From assembly GCA_946811695.1 (NCBI GenBank), contig OX328123.1, positions 13,626,662 through 13,690,661 on the forward strand: a stretch of 64,000 bases of DNA. Direction: 5' to 3'. The notes under the pieces are model-generated. The model was not told the origin of the DNA. It saw nothing but the letters and a program-made list of their open reading frames with translations, and made no database searches. A program made the translations under genes and the position numbers. This stretch comes from Gonocerus acuteangulatus. Lineage: Eukaryota; Arthropoda; Insecta; Hemiptera; Coreidae. Positions within the stretch are counted from its first letter, which is position 1. Each line of letters opens with the position of its first letter. Shown here piece after piece: positions 22,514-34,762 of the stretch.

Positions 22514-22546
22514 TGGGCGTGTATATAGAAAATAATTTCAGAGAAG
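22514..22546 (+). repeat. Fragment of hAT-like MITE end
   Basis: CATGGGCGTGTATATAGAAA plus AATAATTTCAGA, the left end of the family at 35554-35841; no right end nearby. Confidence 0.5.
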
Positions 22547-22649
22547 TGGTTCTCGTTCAGTGATCTAGATCATCGTCGCATCCAATATAGGGATGGAAAG
22601 ATTATTCATATAATTATTGGTTTCATTAATGTATTTGGCTTGAATTCTG

Positions 22650-23705
22650 TATGCATTTTTGGTACTTACGTATTAGCGTCAAAGCAGGTTAAAGAGTCGG
22701 GTCTCGTTCAGAGATTTGGATCATGGATAGCGCATTTCTATTGGTCAATCACTACCAGAGATTTCATTGGCTATTGTGTATATAGTAAACATCCTGTTTC
22801 CTTTGTCTTTATAACGCAATTCATTTGTGCTTTATTTACCCATGCAATTGTATTTTTTTTTTCTTTGTTACGCGATTTCAGTTTTTGTGCGAGTTTGTGT
22901 TATATTTACGTTTTCTTTGTCTTCTTCTCGTTAATCCTGCGAAAATGCTTATTTGGGATTTGCCTAAGACTGAAAAATATGCTAGTGACTGTTTCGAAGC
23001 GATGCTAAATTGCATAACGGTCCATTATCCACCGAAAAGCCAGTCACCTATATTATCAACGAGTTGGATTGACTGGAGTTTCGATATAACCTTGAGCGAG
23101 CGGAAACGCATAGTAATTATGCTATTAATATAAGTGCTATGCGTTTTCGCTCGCTAAAGGTTATATCAAAACTCCAGTTAATCCTAATCGTTGATAATCC
23201 CATTGAGTTAGTAGATAGTGGAGGGAGTGTTATCTATCATCCAATGCTAAAAAAGTGTAGGTCTGAAATCGGCCATGACAGTGTGACAATAATACCAGTA
23301 GTGACGCGCGAAAATTTGAATCTGAATATGATCGTAAACAAACAATGAATTTGAACGAATATACATATAATATTCTTATTGATTTATATTTATACATATA
23401 TATAAATGTCAATTTATACGAATACGACACATAAATTCGTTTAATTTCATTGTTTGTTTACAATAATATTCAAAAATTCACCTTTTCGCGCGCTTTTTGT
23501 CACACTGGCATGTGTGACGATTTTAGGCTTCAACTTTTATCGTTTAGACTCCCTCCCCTCCCTTCTAACTCAATGGATAATCCTGACCATATTGGCAAAA
23601 ACTGATATGACTCCTTGATCCAGCTCTCTGACCCGGTGACGATCCAGTTCTCTGAGACCCGACTCTTTAACCTGCTTTGACGATAATACGTAAGTACCGC
23701 ATTTT
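22650..23705. repeat. Large composite foldback element
   Basis: The outer arms GTACTTACGTATTA(G/T)CGTC, then AAAGCAGGTTAAAGAGTCGG, occur at about 22660-22715 and inverted at 23655-23700. Inside lie two more palindromes: a tight hairpin at 23050-23200 (inner arms as at 18059-18353) and an inverted repeat at 23197-23580 around AT-rich 23390. The ORFs inside are by-products. It has about 1.05 kb without a credible gene. Confidence 0.7.
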
Positions 23706-24459
23706 TTTACCAGACCAGAGGGGGAAAAAGGCCAGCAAACTGAGAAAAAAAATCACGTATTTATTTTTCCAAGATTTTTTTCATTAATTTAATTTTTCCT
23801 CTAGAGACGTTGACACTTTGACTGCGGGAGCAGTAAACCCCAAACCATCCAAAAAATGGTAATTTTATTTTTTTATTTTATGATTTCATTTGTTTTGTTA
23901 ATACGAAAAAAATAACTTACCCATTAGAAATTCTGGATAATTTCCTTCAGAAACATGTTTTTTACCACGACAGACATGTGGTGAAGAAACTCCTGAGACG
24001 ACAGAGAAACGAATAAACCAGCCTGGAGGTTTGTAGCCGAACCCTAAACGTTTAACTCTTTCTCCCAGCTTGCCAGGTAGCCCCCATGACGCACATGCGG
24101 CGTCATGCCCCCACAGCGAGTTGGGTTTGTGACGACGCACATGCGGCATCATCCGCAGCCTAAATAAATAATGTGTTAAAACCGCATATTTCATGAATTC
24201 TCATTGACCCTATGAAGAAGTATACCCACAAATGGAAACACTTTACCCCTGATCTGCAAGTTCCTTATGCGATATCTCCTTGTTCTTCCAGCAGCCCTTC
24301 GTAAAGATTTACCTTTAAAGGTAAATAATTTTGATCTTGAAAATGTCATCCGGGAAGTAAATAAAAACCAGTTATTCATTTACCGTAATAAATTGCACAT
24401 TTATTTCATATAACCATTAATTTACTAAATATTCACTGTTTGCTGTTCAGTTCAAATTA

Positions 24460-27005
24460 CACTGTTCTGCAAAAAAAAAAAAAAAAAAAACTTTTCTCCC
24501 CTCCCTTGAACAATTTTGCCTGTTTCTCATGTTTTCAGGTGTGCTGAGTCCGAATCTGAACTCAGAAAAATTCTATCACCCTCTGATTTTGATAGAAAAG
24601 AGGAGAAACTTGGAAAAAATGAAAAATTGTATTTGAAAATTATTGTCTTTATTATAACAGATTTTTTTTTCTTTTTCAACGGTAAAATATAATTAATTGA
24701 ATCCTGCATGCTATCAGGTATAATACTAGATATGACACAACTCAAAAAATATACACACATCGTCAATGAGTATTTTTTTTTTCTTTTGTACTCTTCCTCC
24801 TCTGTCTCCCGCTGCGGTGTCCAGCAGTAATCCGCCAGCATCTTCTCATTCCATTTGCCAGTATATCTTTTTTCCATTCTGGATATGTCTTGGTGGAATC
24901 GTTCTCCATGTTCGTCCGAAACTGCGCCCAAATTTGGGGCGAAAAAGTCTAGGTGACTATGCAGGAAATGTATTTTTAAGGACATATTGCATCCCAATGT
25001 TTTATATGAAGTAAGCAGTTCTTGGACTATTTTTCGGTAGTCTCTATATTTTTCGTTTCCCAAAAACTTAGCACATACCTCTCGAAAAGCAATCCAAGCC
25101 TTTTTCTCAGTAGTATTTAACTTTGCTTCAAAAGTGAGGTCCTTGAGTAGATGTCGAATTTGGGGTCCTACGAAAATTCCCTCCTTTATCTTAGCATCGC
25201 TGAGATGCGGAAATTTTTGTTTTAAGTACATGAAACCTTCTCCTTCCTTGTCCATCGCTTTTACGAAGTTTTTCATTAGCCCCAATTTTATGTGGAGTGG
25301 GGGTAAAATTATTTGGTTTTTGTCCACTAATGGAGGATTGGTAATGTTTTTTTCACCTACTTTTTCCTTACGCTCTGGCCATTTTTTTACGACATAATGG
25401 TCTCCTCTTTTTCTGCTGTCCCACTCGCACAAAAAACAACAAAATGTAGTGTAACCTCCTTGGAGTCCTGTAAGCATGGCTACCACTTTAAGATCTGCAC
25501 AAATGCGCCATTTGTACTCATGGTACTTGATTTTTTGTAGAAGTATCTTCATGTTGTCATAGGTTTCTTTCATGTGGACCGAATGAGCTACTGGGATAGA
25601 TGGATGTTTGTTTCCATTATGAAGGAGTACTCCTTTTAAACTAAACTTGGAGCTGTCAATGAATAGTCTCCATTCCTCTGGATTGGTTGGCAGATCAAGT
25701 TCCTGGAGCAAATGAAATACATCATTGCAAAATACAAGATTTTCTTCCATCGAGAAAAAGCATAGAACTCCTGATTCCCGTTTTCTGAAGAAAGATATAT
25801 TCATGCCTCCTTCCAAGAGATTCCATTGTTGCAACCTTGACCCAAGCAGCTGAGCTTTTGATTTTGGGAGATCTAAATCACGAACAAGATCATTCTATGG
25901 CCTCTGATTTATGAGCTGTGGCTGAGTTTCAGAGGGGCTGGACGAACTTGAAATTTCTTCTTGTTGACTGGTTCCAGGTTGAGGTGAAACGCTTTCAGAA
26001 TCGCTGCACTCCTCAGAACTAAGATGGAACTTACTCGGATTTGGTGGGATGGGTGGGCATGGAGGCATCATGTGGAGCTGGTCTCATGGCAGAGGGGATG
26101 TTGGGATAAACAATTTTCTTTTTGCTCTTGAACGAGAAACCTTTGATTGTGGTCATGCAAAAATAGCAATCGGTCACGTGATTTGTAGGTTCTCGCCATA
26201 TCATGGGAACTGCAAATGGCATTGACTTATGTGTCCCATTTAGCCAACCAGTCAGAGAACGTGAGCATGAACTAAAGCATATTTTAGGAGCCCAGGATTT
26301 GTCCTGATCACTTACTTTACATCCAAAGTATAACTCGTATGCCTTCTTCACCAGCGGAGTCAGAGGTTTCTGAGTGGACTTGAATGTGACTTCACCACAA
26401 ACATAGCAAAAGGAATCAGGCTTATTTATACACTGTCGTGACATTACAGAGAAAAAGTGAACTGTTCCCAGATCAATGATAGCACAACTGAATATCCAAA
26501 TAAGTGCGTTTAGCGAAAGCCTCGAGAGTACTGATCAAATCCTAGAAGAAAATAGTGACAAGAGAGGGGCTGAGTGGGAGGGGGGGGGAGTTGGGGTATT
26601 GAGGGTGAAAGGGGGGCAGGAAAGGATTTGAATGAAAAGGATACCACCATAAAAGAAAAAAGGTCATTCCCCTAAAGATCCAGGTAGAGACCAAATCCCT
26701 GCCTGAAAAAACACTTTTAGCCATATTTCTTCAACCACTTGTAATATTCCCATCAAATTTTTTTTCGTTCAAATATACTTCATTGCGCTCAAAATAATCG
26801 GGCTTTTGAATTTTTTTCACTATGTTTTGATGCCAAAATAATTCGTCAAATTTACAAAAAACTCACATTTTTGGATAAAAAACTAGAATTTCTCAAGAAA
26901 CTGTGCGTGATAGACAGAATCTGACTTCAAATTCGTGTTCAGCACATTTGAAAACAGTAAGAAAGCATGTTTTGGTTTGAAGGAGGATTTTCGTGCAGAA
27001 CAGTG
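24460..27005 (-). mobile_element. CACTG-ended DNA transposon, copy 1
   Basis: Inverted ends CACTGTTCTGC (24460-24470 and mirror 26995-27005), flanked by TTA on both sides (24457-24459 and 27006-27008). Length 2546 bases. It encodes one putative transposase on the - strand, broken by a stop and a small insertion. CACTG ends with a 3-bp duplication point to the CMC (CACTA-like) group, but the assignment is inferred. Confidence 0.82.
24640..26444 (-). pseudogene. Putative DDE transposase of copy 1, broken
   Basis: The N-terminal part (26444-26031) starts MSRQCINKPDSFCYVCGE and has paired Cys/His motifs (CYVCGE, CFSSC, CYFCMTTIKG) like zinc-binding fingers. A 4-base insertion near 26040 shifts the frame; an in-frame TAG follows near 25893. 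The rest (25834 to about 24640) has EWRLFIDSSKFSLKGVLLHN, ICADLKVVAMLTGLQGGYTT, CCFLCEWDSR, LPPLHIKLGLMKNFVKAM and DEHGERFHQDI. Two Asp in hydrophobic contexts, C..C and a late E fit a DDE/RNase H fold with the C2C insertion seen in several transposase superfamilies. I have met similar proteins annotated as uncharacterised in many arthropods. The acidic C-terminal extension past about 24760 is probably not part of the protein. Confidence 0.68.
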
Positions 27006-27520
27006 TTATTAGGTATTAAAAATGGTTACCAAAACTTGATTGAAACAGCTGAATGATTTGTTTTAAAATGTTTTAGTTTGTCCAGTAAAAATGACAGAAA
27101 GTTTTATATGTAACTTGTTAGAATCTTTTTCATTTATACTTATATTGTAAATATAAATTAATAAAATGCTAGAAACCACTGTCCTGATATTGGTTTCTAA
27201 CGCAAACATTTCTCAATGAGCGAATCACTATTTATCAATCAATATTTATTTGAACAAATGCCTAAACGTATTTTTTTACAAATGGTTAAGGGAGAAAAAC
27301 TATACATTAACTAAATACATTATAAACTAAACAAATAAATTGATTAATAAAGAAAAAAATAAACAGAACATTTTTTAATTAGAAAATAACAGGATAAATT
27401 ATTGAATATGAAAGACGTCTTGATAAGTTAAAGGTGAGGGTGGGGAAGGATCAATGGATTCTTGAAGAAACTGGCACTAGTTCCTCCCCAAAATTGTTCA
27501 AAATATTAACTTACATTAGC

Positions 27521-27552
27521 GACGTTTCAAACCTCTTCAGGTTCATCATCAG
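27521..27552 (-). ncRNA. Hammerhead-like ribozyme motif
   Basis: On the - strand: CTGATGA, the canonical core, then TG, stem AACC-TGAAGA-GGTT, then GAAAC and GTCGC. A decayed partner in the opposite orientation is at 29423-29453 (CTGATAT core, GAAACATC). The flanking bases also mirror each other (GGAACTAGTGCCAGTTTC against GGAACTCCTTCCAGTTTC). The two look like inverted pseudo-LTRs about 1.9 kb apart. Confidence 0.6.
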
Positions 27553-28446
27553 GTATCTACATAAAATAAAAGTAAAATTAAGAGTGAGGAGGTTTTTCTC
27601 ATCTCATGCCTCGCTGAGAAAATTCCTGGCTCCACCCTGGACGGCGCTAATATGAGTGAGGAGGAAACTAATAACAATACAAATACATTACATGAGGAGC
27701 TGTTTAGAAGAAGGGCCAAATTAAATAAAATGATGTTTAAGATAAAACCTTTCAAAGTTTTCAATTTTGCATAAAACTGGTTGAAACAATTTTTTGAATA
27801 ATAGGGTCAAATATTATTTTAAATCCGATTATTGCCACAATTTTTACATATCTTCAATGGATGATCCATAATTAGCAAAATAGTAAGTGAAAAATTTGGC
27901 CCCTTTTCCAAAGATTACATTTATTAGAAAGAAAAATATATTTAAGTTGAAGATGAGGGTGGGTAAGGATCAATGGATTCTTGTACATCAATAATCAATA
28001 GTCAAGATCAAGATCACAAGACAAAGATTCATTGTTGAATTCGTCAACTTTGTCACAGAACATATTGCTGTATTTTGCGTATACTCCTACACTTTGGAGT
28101 CTTCTTACACAATTTTTTGAACAGATACGGACCATTTCTTTATTATTCCGTTGGCTGTGATAACAAGAATAATCCTAGAGGGATTTTTTCTACACCTACA
28201 AAACACTTTCAGGTATTCATTCAGAACCTCAATACATTCTTTTGATTAGTAATCCAAATATATCAGCAGTAGCTTTACCTATTAATATGAAGTCTTGTAG
28301 AACTACTTGGAACAATATGGTGCATTCAAAAATGCGATCTCCTGGAAAAGGGCCAAATAGTCACCAGGCCCTTTTTCAAAAGAGCTCCTCAAATGAGGTA
28401 TATAATACTAATACAATATATTAGGTAGCTTATATTAAGTTGTGGG

Positions 28447-29250
28447 GGCGAGGTTAGCTCAGTGGTAGAGCACTGGACTAATAAGCTGGAAGACCTGAGT
28501 TCAAATCCCGAGCAAGCACTAAAGATTTTTTCTTGTAGTGTCTTAGTTCGTGGGTTGAATTCGCCCCCCTGACCGTCCCTAGGCCAACCCAGCCTTTAAT
28601 TAATTTAATAATGGGTACCTTGGGTGCTAATGACTCTAGCAGTCGAAGCAGCTGTAGCAGAACATATGTTACTATTAACACATATGTTAATTAACATATG
28701 TTCACCAACAAAAGACAGTGAGTGAAAAAAACAATTGGTGTGTTATGAGATACTTTACAAACATGTTTTAAAAAAGTGTTTTATTGAAGTGAAAATCGGT
28801 ATTGTATCTATCTCAAGCAACTGGTGTTGTATAAAATCATAGTCTTGTGAGTGCCAATTTTTATTTTGAACATTGTACTGCTGAACTTCCCTAACCTTCC
28901 TTAGCAGCTGACTTTCTGCTTAAGATGCTATTGTGTTAAGGTGCATTGAACCACAGAAGACAAAGACAATTATTCCTTTCCTTTGTTCATATTAATTTTT
29001 ATCATTTTGTTTCCAAAAATAATAATAATAATTTTATATTTAATAAAAAATAGTTAGTGTTTTGTTTAATTTTATTTATTTTTTTGTTGGCTCCTTCTGA
29101 GTAATATCACTTCACACGATGCCAACACAGCCAAGGGGAAAATCATGCGACCGGAGCATATTACTGACCACACTAGTGTGCCGTATGGTCATGAATCAGA
29201 TATCTCTATAGTATCTGCCCCTCAGGGCCCTCGTGGCCTGTTGTGGGACT
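28447..29250 (+). mobile_element. SINE family C interrupted by about 450 bases
   Basis: The SINE runs 28447-28656 and resumes at about 29112-29250, collinear with the copy at 2531-2865. The intervening piece starts near repeated ACATATGTTA-type palindromes and has no recognised gene. Confidence 0.75.
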
Positions 29251-30247
29251 GAATTTTTTATTTTTTATATTAAGTTGTATTTAGGTCTATTGTATTTTTT
29301 AAATTTCATTTTGAGGTCCATAAATATTGAAATTTTGAGAGTGAACATTAAATCCGGTAAGAATCTTCTGAAAAGGTTTAAGAGTTATAGTGGTGACATT
29401 GGACTTTTTCTTATTTAGATGCCTGATATTGAACCTAACAGGTTAGAAACATCGCTAATATAAATTAATGTTTTAAAAAATTTTGGGGAGGAACTCCTTC
29501 CAGTTTCTTCAAGATAACATCTTGGCTTTAATCATGTTGCAATCCTCTCTCCAAGCTAATGTTAGTTGGCCCATTTCATTGTCTGTAGTTTCTCTTGCCT
29601 TTGGGTGAGTTTTTCAATGTACTCTGCATAGTGGACAACCCCGAGCTATCTGTGGATATGTGTGTTTTGTATAAAAGGAGGTGCATTTAAAATTATTCGA
29701 AAATTTGATATTGAAACGTCTGATGTCTCCGTCTGATGGTGTTACTGGAAGGTACTGTTTCAAAATCGGCATGCATAAGTTACTTTTCTTTCTTGTTTGT
29801 TTAACAGTGTGTCAGCAATTGGGCAAAGTGAACACCAAGGTAACGTGCACACTTTAGTCCCTAGGAGAATCGCTTCATATGCAAGCTTTGTAATTAATAT
29901 AAATAATAGCCATTAATTTGCATTGCTCTTTTACATCACAAAACTCAGCAATAAAAAACAGTTCCCATGAAATTAAAAGTTTAATTTCCAGCTGAAAACA
30001 TTTACATCCACCGTGCCGCACTATTTGGAGATCCCCCCCTTATTTGTGTCTTACCAGATGGCATATACAAAGAGATCACCTTCTGTAGATATTATACCAA
30101 CATCAAGACATTTGACTAGATATTATTTAAAAAATAAATAAATCAAAAAATAAAAAAAAAAAAGCTTTTAAGATTACTGTTGACTAGTCCGAAGAATGAT
30201 AAAATGGTAATGGACAACTTTTTAAATAAAGAAATAACGAAAGCATA

Positions 30248-30409
30248 TTAGGTGAATTGAAAAAAGATGAACTGAGGATGCTCTGCTATTTCAATGCCGT
30301 CCTGTGGAACCAGGAGAGTGAAACGGCTAACGGGCTTCGCCCCAGGAGCATCTAAGGTCGTGCGGGTTGGTGTCTCATAAGGAATAATTTCTGAAGATTC
30401 TTCAGGGGT
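30248..30409 (-). other. Unrecognised open frame, possible terminal exon
   Basis: 52 sense codons and a TAA on the - strand, reading from TPEESSEIIPYETPTRTTLD through PVSRFTLLVPQDGIEIAEHP to IFFQFT. The composition looks protein-like and the GC content is above its surroundings. Possible acceptors (CTTCAG, GAAG) lie at its upstream edge, though without a strong pyrimidine tract. I do not recognise the protein. Confidence 0.35.
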
Positions 30410-32660
30410 TTAGTTGGATTAGACAATATGGGTTCAAATAAATTTATTATAAGATTTTTATTGACTTTATTGAACATGAAGAACAGTTATATCCTTTTGA
30501 TATTCAGCCTGCTGGCTTACAGTCAGAGGAAGTTCATAACATTATGTTACAAATATATACATAATATGTACAATATATAATTGCAGTTATGCTATTAGAG
30601 CTTTCAATAAAAATATATCTATTTTAATTATTACTATAATTAATATATTTTTCAGCAGAGTGCAGCTTGCGTAAAAAGCCTACTGCGTTTTAGATTAAAA
30701 TATCTATATACATTTTGATACCTTGATAGATTTTATTATTTTTACCAAAATAAAAAAGTCCAGAATATAGGTTGGTAAATGATTAAGTTCTATATCTCCC
30801 TTAATTTTTTTATCAGTATTTTATATATTATTTGTAATAATAAATATATAAGAAGAATTTGGGGAGAAGGGTAGAGCTGATAAACATTTACCTACCTAAA
30901 CATTTGGAGCTCCCCCACGAATCAACTATATTTCTGCTTTTATGTGTAATGTACTGAAATGTATGGGCTATTTTATTGTGAATTATGAACACCAGAAATA
31001 TTTTTAAGTAGCTAAACATCTGAGAAGAGATAAATTTTCATATATTTTTATGATATTTGCTGTTAAATATAATAAAAGTCATCGTTACATACAAACTTAC
31101 ACCACTTGATCAAGTAACATAGCTATTAAAGCTTTTGGATCTTATGAAATTTTAAATTTATGCTTCAGCTCAAAGAGATTTAAAAATATATATTATTAAA
31201 TGTTAAATTTTGTAATGTTTTTATTTTATTTTACTTTTTCCGGTTTGGTAAATTTGTACGTAGCATATCTGTATCAACAAACTTGATAATTCCACCTTTA
31301 TAATTTGAACAGATTTCAAGTAAATAAATCAAAAAAAAAAAACAATCTCAAATTTTGAATATATGAATTAAATTAATATAAGAATACTTATTATAGACAA
31401 AAAAAAAAAAAAAAAAAAAAAAAAAATGTAGAACTTCAATATAAATAATTAAAATTAAAATTATGATTTTAAGTAGCTTTTTTGCAAATATTTAAGTACA
31501 AATAATTTATAAATTACTAATGGAAACTAATAAAGTTGAGTGGTATACCTAAAAGCTGCAGGCAGAATTTTGTGTTTATTCAGGTAAAAATTGGAGCTGG
31601 TCGCTTTAAAACAATTTTTAATCTATCAGCCATTGCGCCGTGGCATAGGTTTTGAAAAATTAAAAATAATATTTGCAATACTAGTACATGAAATACAGAC
31701 TTGATTGCTTCATTCATATTTTTTATGAATTGGAGAAAATTATCCTAAATTTTGTGTTGACAAGGTAGTAGGGACGGGCGGGGTTGGTTGTGCCAGTGGT
31801 AGGTTCTGCCGATGAGATTTTCTCAACAAAGAAATAAGATGGGAAAATTGAGTTGAAATCTGTCCTCGGGTCATTAAAGAACAACAATAGAAGTTGAAGA
31901 AACGAGCTGTGAAAATAATTGTTGGTTTGTCAACGACTCTGCTCAAATGTTAAGTAGCATTTGAAGCTTATAATCAATTTGTATTAATTTTAATAAGAAT
32001 ACTAATTTACAACAGTCATTGAGATCTGGCTTAAACTATTATTTCTGTTTATTTCTTGAATAATATAACCTCAATTTATTTTTAATAATTCCTTACAATT
32101 AGTTTATATACTTGTTTAACATTACATTGCATAGATATTATATTTACCTACAGGAATTATATTTATATATATATTTTTACATCCTAGCTTAATACTCAAT
32201 ATTTAAATAACAATCTTTTATTTACATGTACCAAGATTACTTGGACCCGCTTCTCCTTGTTGGATTATATAAAATAATCCTCTGACAAATAGATAAATCT
32301 AATATTCAGAAACAAAATAAATAAATCAAACACCTTTTCTTCTAATTTCTTGCAGAATTCAGAATTCCACTATTTTATTTACAAAGACTATTTCTTAATT
32401 ATTAAGATAGATTATATTTTATATTATTAAGATAATACATTTAAAAATTATCTTTTTATTATTAGAGAAACATTCTTGCTGAATTATTTCTGAAGAGTAT
32501 TTGAATTAGGCTGGTCCAAGCCCACATTATGCAAGCAGTTGTCCTTTCATAAATTTAGTTTTTGATTTGTCTAAATAAAATTAAACCAAAAAAAAAAAGA
32601 GTTCTTTTTCACTTGTCGAATACAGAATTGTTTAAAACTGATTCAAGAATTGTTGGCCTA
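30410..32660. other. AT-rich stretch without recognised gene
   Basis: Only poly(A) runs (31332, 31401-31426) and simple AT sequence. A short - strand frame at 31946-31740 was considered and set aside. Confidence 0.6.
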
Positions 32661-32679
32661 ATCCATCTCTTCTGTAGCC

Positions 32680-33215
32680 TCCGTAGGTGGAAAAGTTCAA
32701 TTCAGGATGCGCAAAATTTTGAGGGAAATATTTCTGACATTTCCACCATTTGCAAAACCCCTTTTGAAGGAACATCATGATACGTGAAACACTATAAAAA
32801 CTGATTACATCTCATTTAAGACTAGGGAAGGCTTTGAGAGGTCAGACAAAGGAAATAGTGTCTATTATTTATCAATTCTTCGCCATAGCTAAGACTAAAA
32901 ATGTTTTAAACTACCTAGTGATAAGATTATAGTAGAGAAAATTTTTACTGCCAATTTCTTGCACAGGGAATATAGGCCATACTCTTTTCCCTCCAACTAA
33001 ACCGTCTTTTTGAACAGGCTATAGCTTAAATTGTTTTTAGCCTTAGCTTTGGCTAAGTATTGATAAATATTAAACACCTCTCGAAGCCTTCCCTGGTCCT
33101 GAATGAGACAATCAGTTTTTATTGAGTATAAAGCAGCAAGTTGTTCATTGTAATGGAAATGCAAATGGCGGAACCCTCGGGAATATTTCCCTCAGAATTT
33201 CGCGCATGGGGGATT
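32680..33215. repeat. Palindromic element (MITE-like)
   Basis: Arms of about 200 bases: the left reads GGATGCGCAAAATTTTGAGG, GGAAATATT, then AAAACTGATT, CTAGGGAAGGCTTTGAGAGG and TTATTTATCAATTCTTCGCC; the right arm is its imperfect complement. No coding capacity; no certain duplication at the ends. Confidence 0.65.
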
Positions 33216-33679
33216 AGAACTATTCCATCTAACTGATCGGGCTATAACCTTATCACAAATTGAAAATTTATTTAAAATATTGTCAATGCACAAGGTTTCT
33301 AGAGTGAAGGGGCAACAAACGAGGAATATATTGCTTCTTGTCTAGGACTACTTTGTTCAAATTAGCTCTGATGACTTGGATCAGCCAAATATAAATCTAG
33401 GGTTAAGATTATGAAACCATTCTATGCCTAAATAAAGTAACATTTTTTCTTTGCTGAAACGTACCCAGAATTTATTGTATTTCTTCCAAATCATACTCTG
33501 AGGAATTCATAATTTTATTTTAGTATTTCACCTTTTAGTGATAAAACTGTTTATTTTTCCCTAAGAAGTCGCAATTAAAAAATAATATGATAGCCTATGT
33601 TATAAATGATCTTGTTGATTACTTAATATTTATGAGAGATTCTGTAAGCCATATATGCTTCACCTTGGTAGTAAGTTAA

Positions 33680-34436
33680 CCCTCGAGTGGTCGCACCCTT
33701 TTCATCTGCTCCTGTGTATATGTTTCGGAAGTGACGAGGGTGCATAGCCAGGAGTCTTAGCGGGAGGAATTGAGGGGAACATCTTCTGAGAAGAGAGGTA
33801 CCAATTTTTTTTTTCTAAATGAGAATTGTCTGCTGCACGACTATTCATGTACTATAAATTTTTTAATATTTTTCTTTTTCTTTTTATTATAATTTACTAA
33901 TTTTATGTCTAATTTTAATATTATATATATGGACGCCTTTAAACGGAAAGGAACCAAGTGCCATCTGTTCATTCTTTAGAGAATTGGGTTTAAAGTTTTT
34001 TGTGGGTCTAAAATTTCTTTATTATCTGAAATGTTTCATTCATTTTCTCTCATTAAAATTTTATTTTTATAGTTATTGATAAAATGGTGCTTGATTTCTT
34101 TCTGTTTATTACAGCATACTGGATGCACCATTTCACTTTTTTTTTGGTATTTTTTCTTGCTTTAATGACAACATTATATTTTAACCAGTTTTTTATTAAT
34201 ATATAAATTCTCTAATTCTCTACAAGATAGCACCAAAAACTCAATTTCGTTAAAAATGGCGCTTGGTTCCTTTCCGTTTAAAGGCATCCATATAATGTAT
34301 TATTATTTACACAAAATTTACTTTTTGAGTATTATTGTTTTATTTGTCGTCCATACAAAAAATAAAAAAAAAAAAATAAATAAAATGACAGGATGATCAC
34401 TGTCAAATAACAAAACAAAGGGTGACCGCTCGAGGG
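33680..34436. mobile_element. piggyBac-like MITE with TTAA target site
   Basis: Inverted ends CCCTCGAG(T/C)GGTC followed by CACCCTTT, each flanked by TTAA (33676-33679 and 34437-34440). TTAA and CCC-type ends are the piggyBac signature. Non-coding. Confidence 0.75.
33929..34295. repeat. Second palindromic element nested in the piggyBac-like MITE
   Basis: Inverted ends TGGACGCCTTTAAACGGAAA plus GGAACCAAG, with TA-rich flanks. It is either nested or a shared core of the family. Confidence 0.6.
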
Positions 34437-34511
34437 TTAATGACCTATCTTTAGGATAAAATAGTGATTCTGCCTTTGGGGAGATAAGGAGAGAAAGAGG
34501 CGCGTACAAAT

Positions 34512-34762
34512 GAGGTAAGGTGCAAAACTCGTTCGTTCCATTTTTTGCAAAATTGAGGTGGCATTAGATTCTAAAAGATATTTCAAACCAATTTCAACAT
34601 ATGTTGAAATATAACATAAATCTGTAAAGATAAAGATGTACCTTTTGAAGGCAAAAAAATAAAAAAATAATCTGGACACTCAAAACGACGTGGTTTTGAG
34701 TTTTTTGTGCTTCCTGAAAAATATGTTCCTGTGGATCGAACGAGTTTTGCATCTCACCTACT
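34512..34762. repeat. Short TIR element
   Basis: Ends AGGTAAGGTGCAAAACTCGT and, inverted, AGGTGAGATGCAAAACTCGT, both continuing with TCG. About 250 bases, non-coding. The motif GGTGCAAAACTCGT recurs at 18098. Confidence 0.6.

Noticed and set aside
23898..24194. 98-residue - strand frame with GC-rich middle (SLWGHDAACAS..)
   Set aside because: No motif recognised; the GC comes from a repeated GACGCACATGCGGC word, suggesting repeat DNA.
31740..31946. Possible TM4 exon of the cys-loop channel (SRVVDK.., ARFFNF)
   Set aside because: Only a vague resemblance; the expected FNL.YW motif is missing and no good acceptor-frame combination was found.
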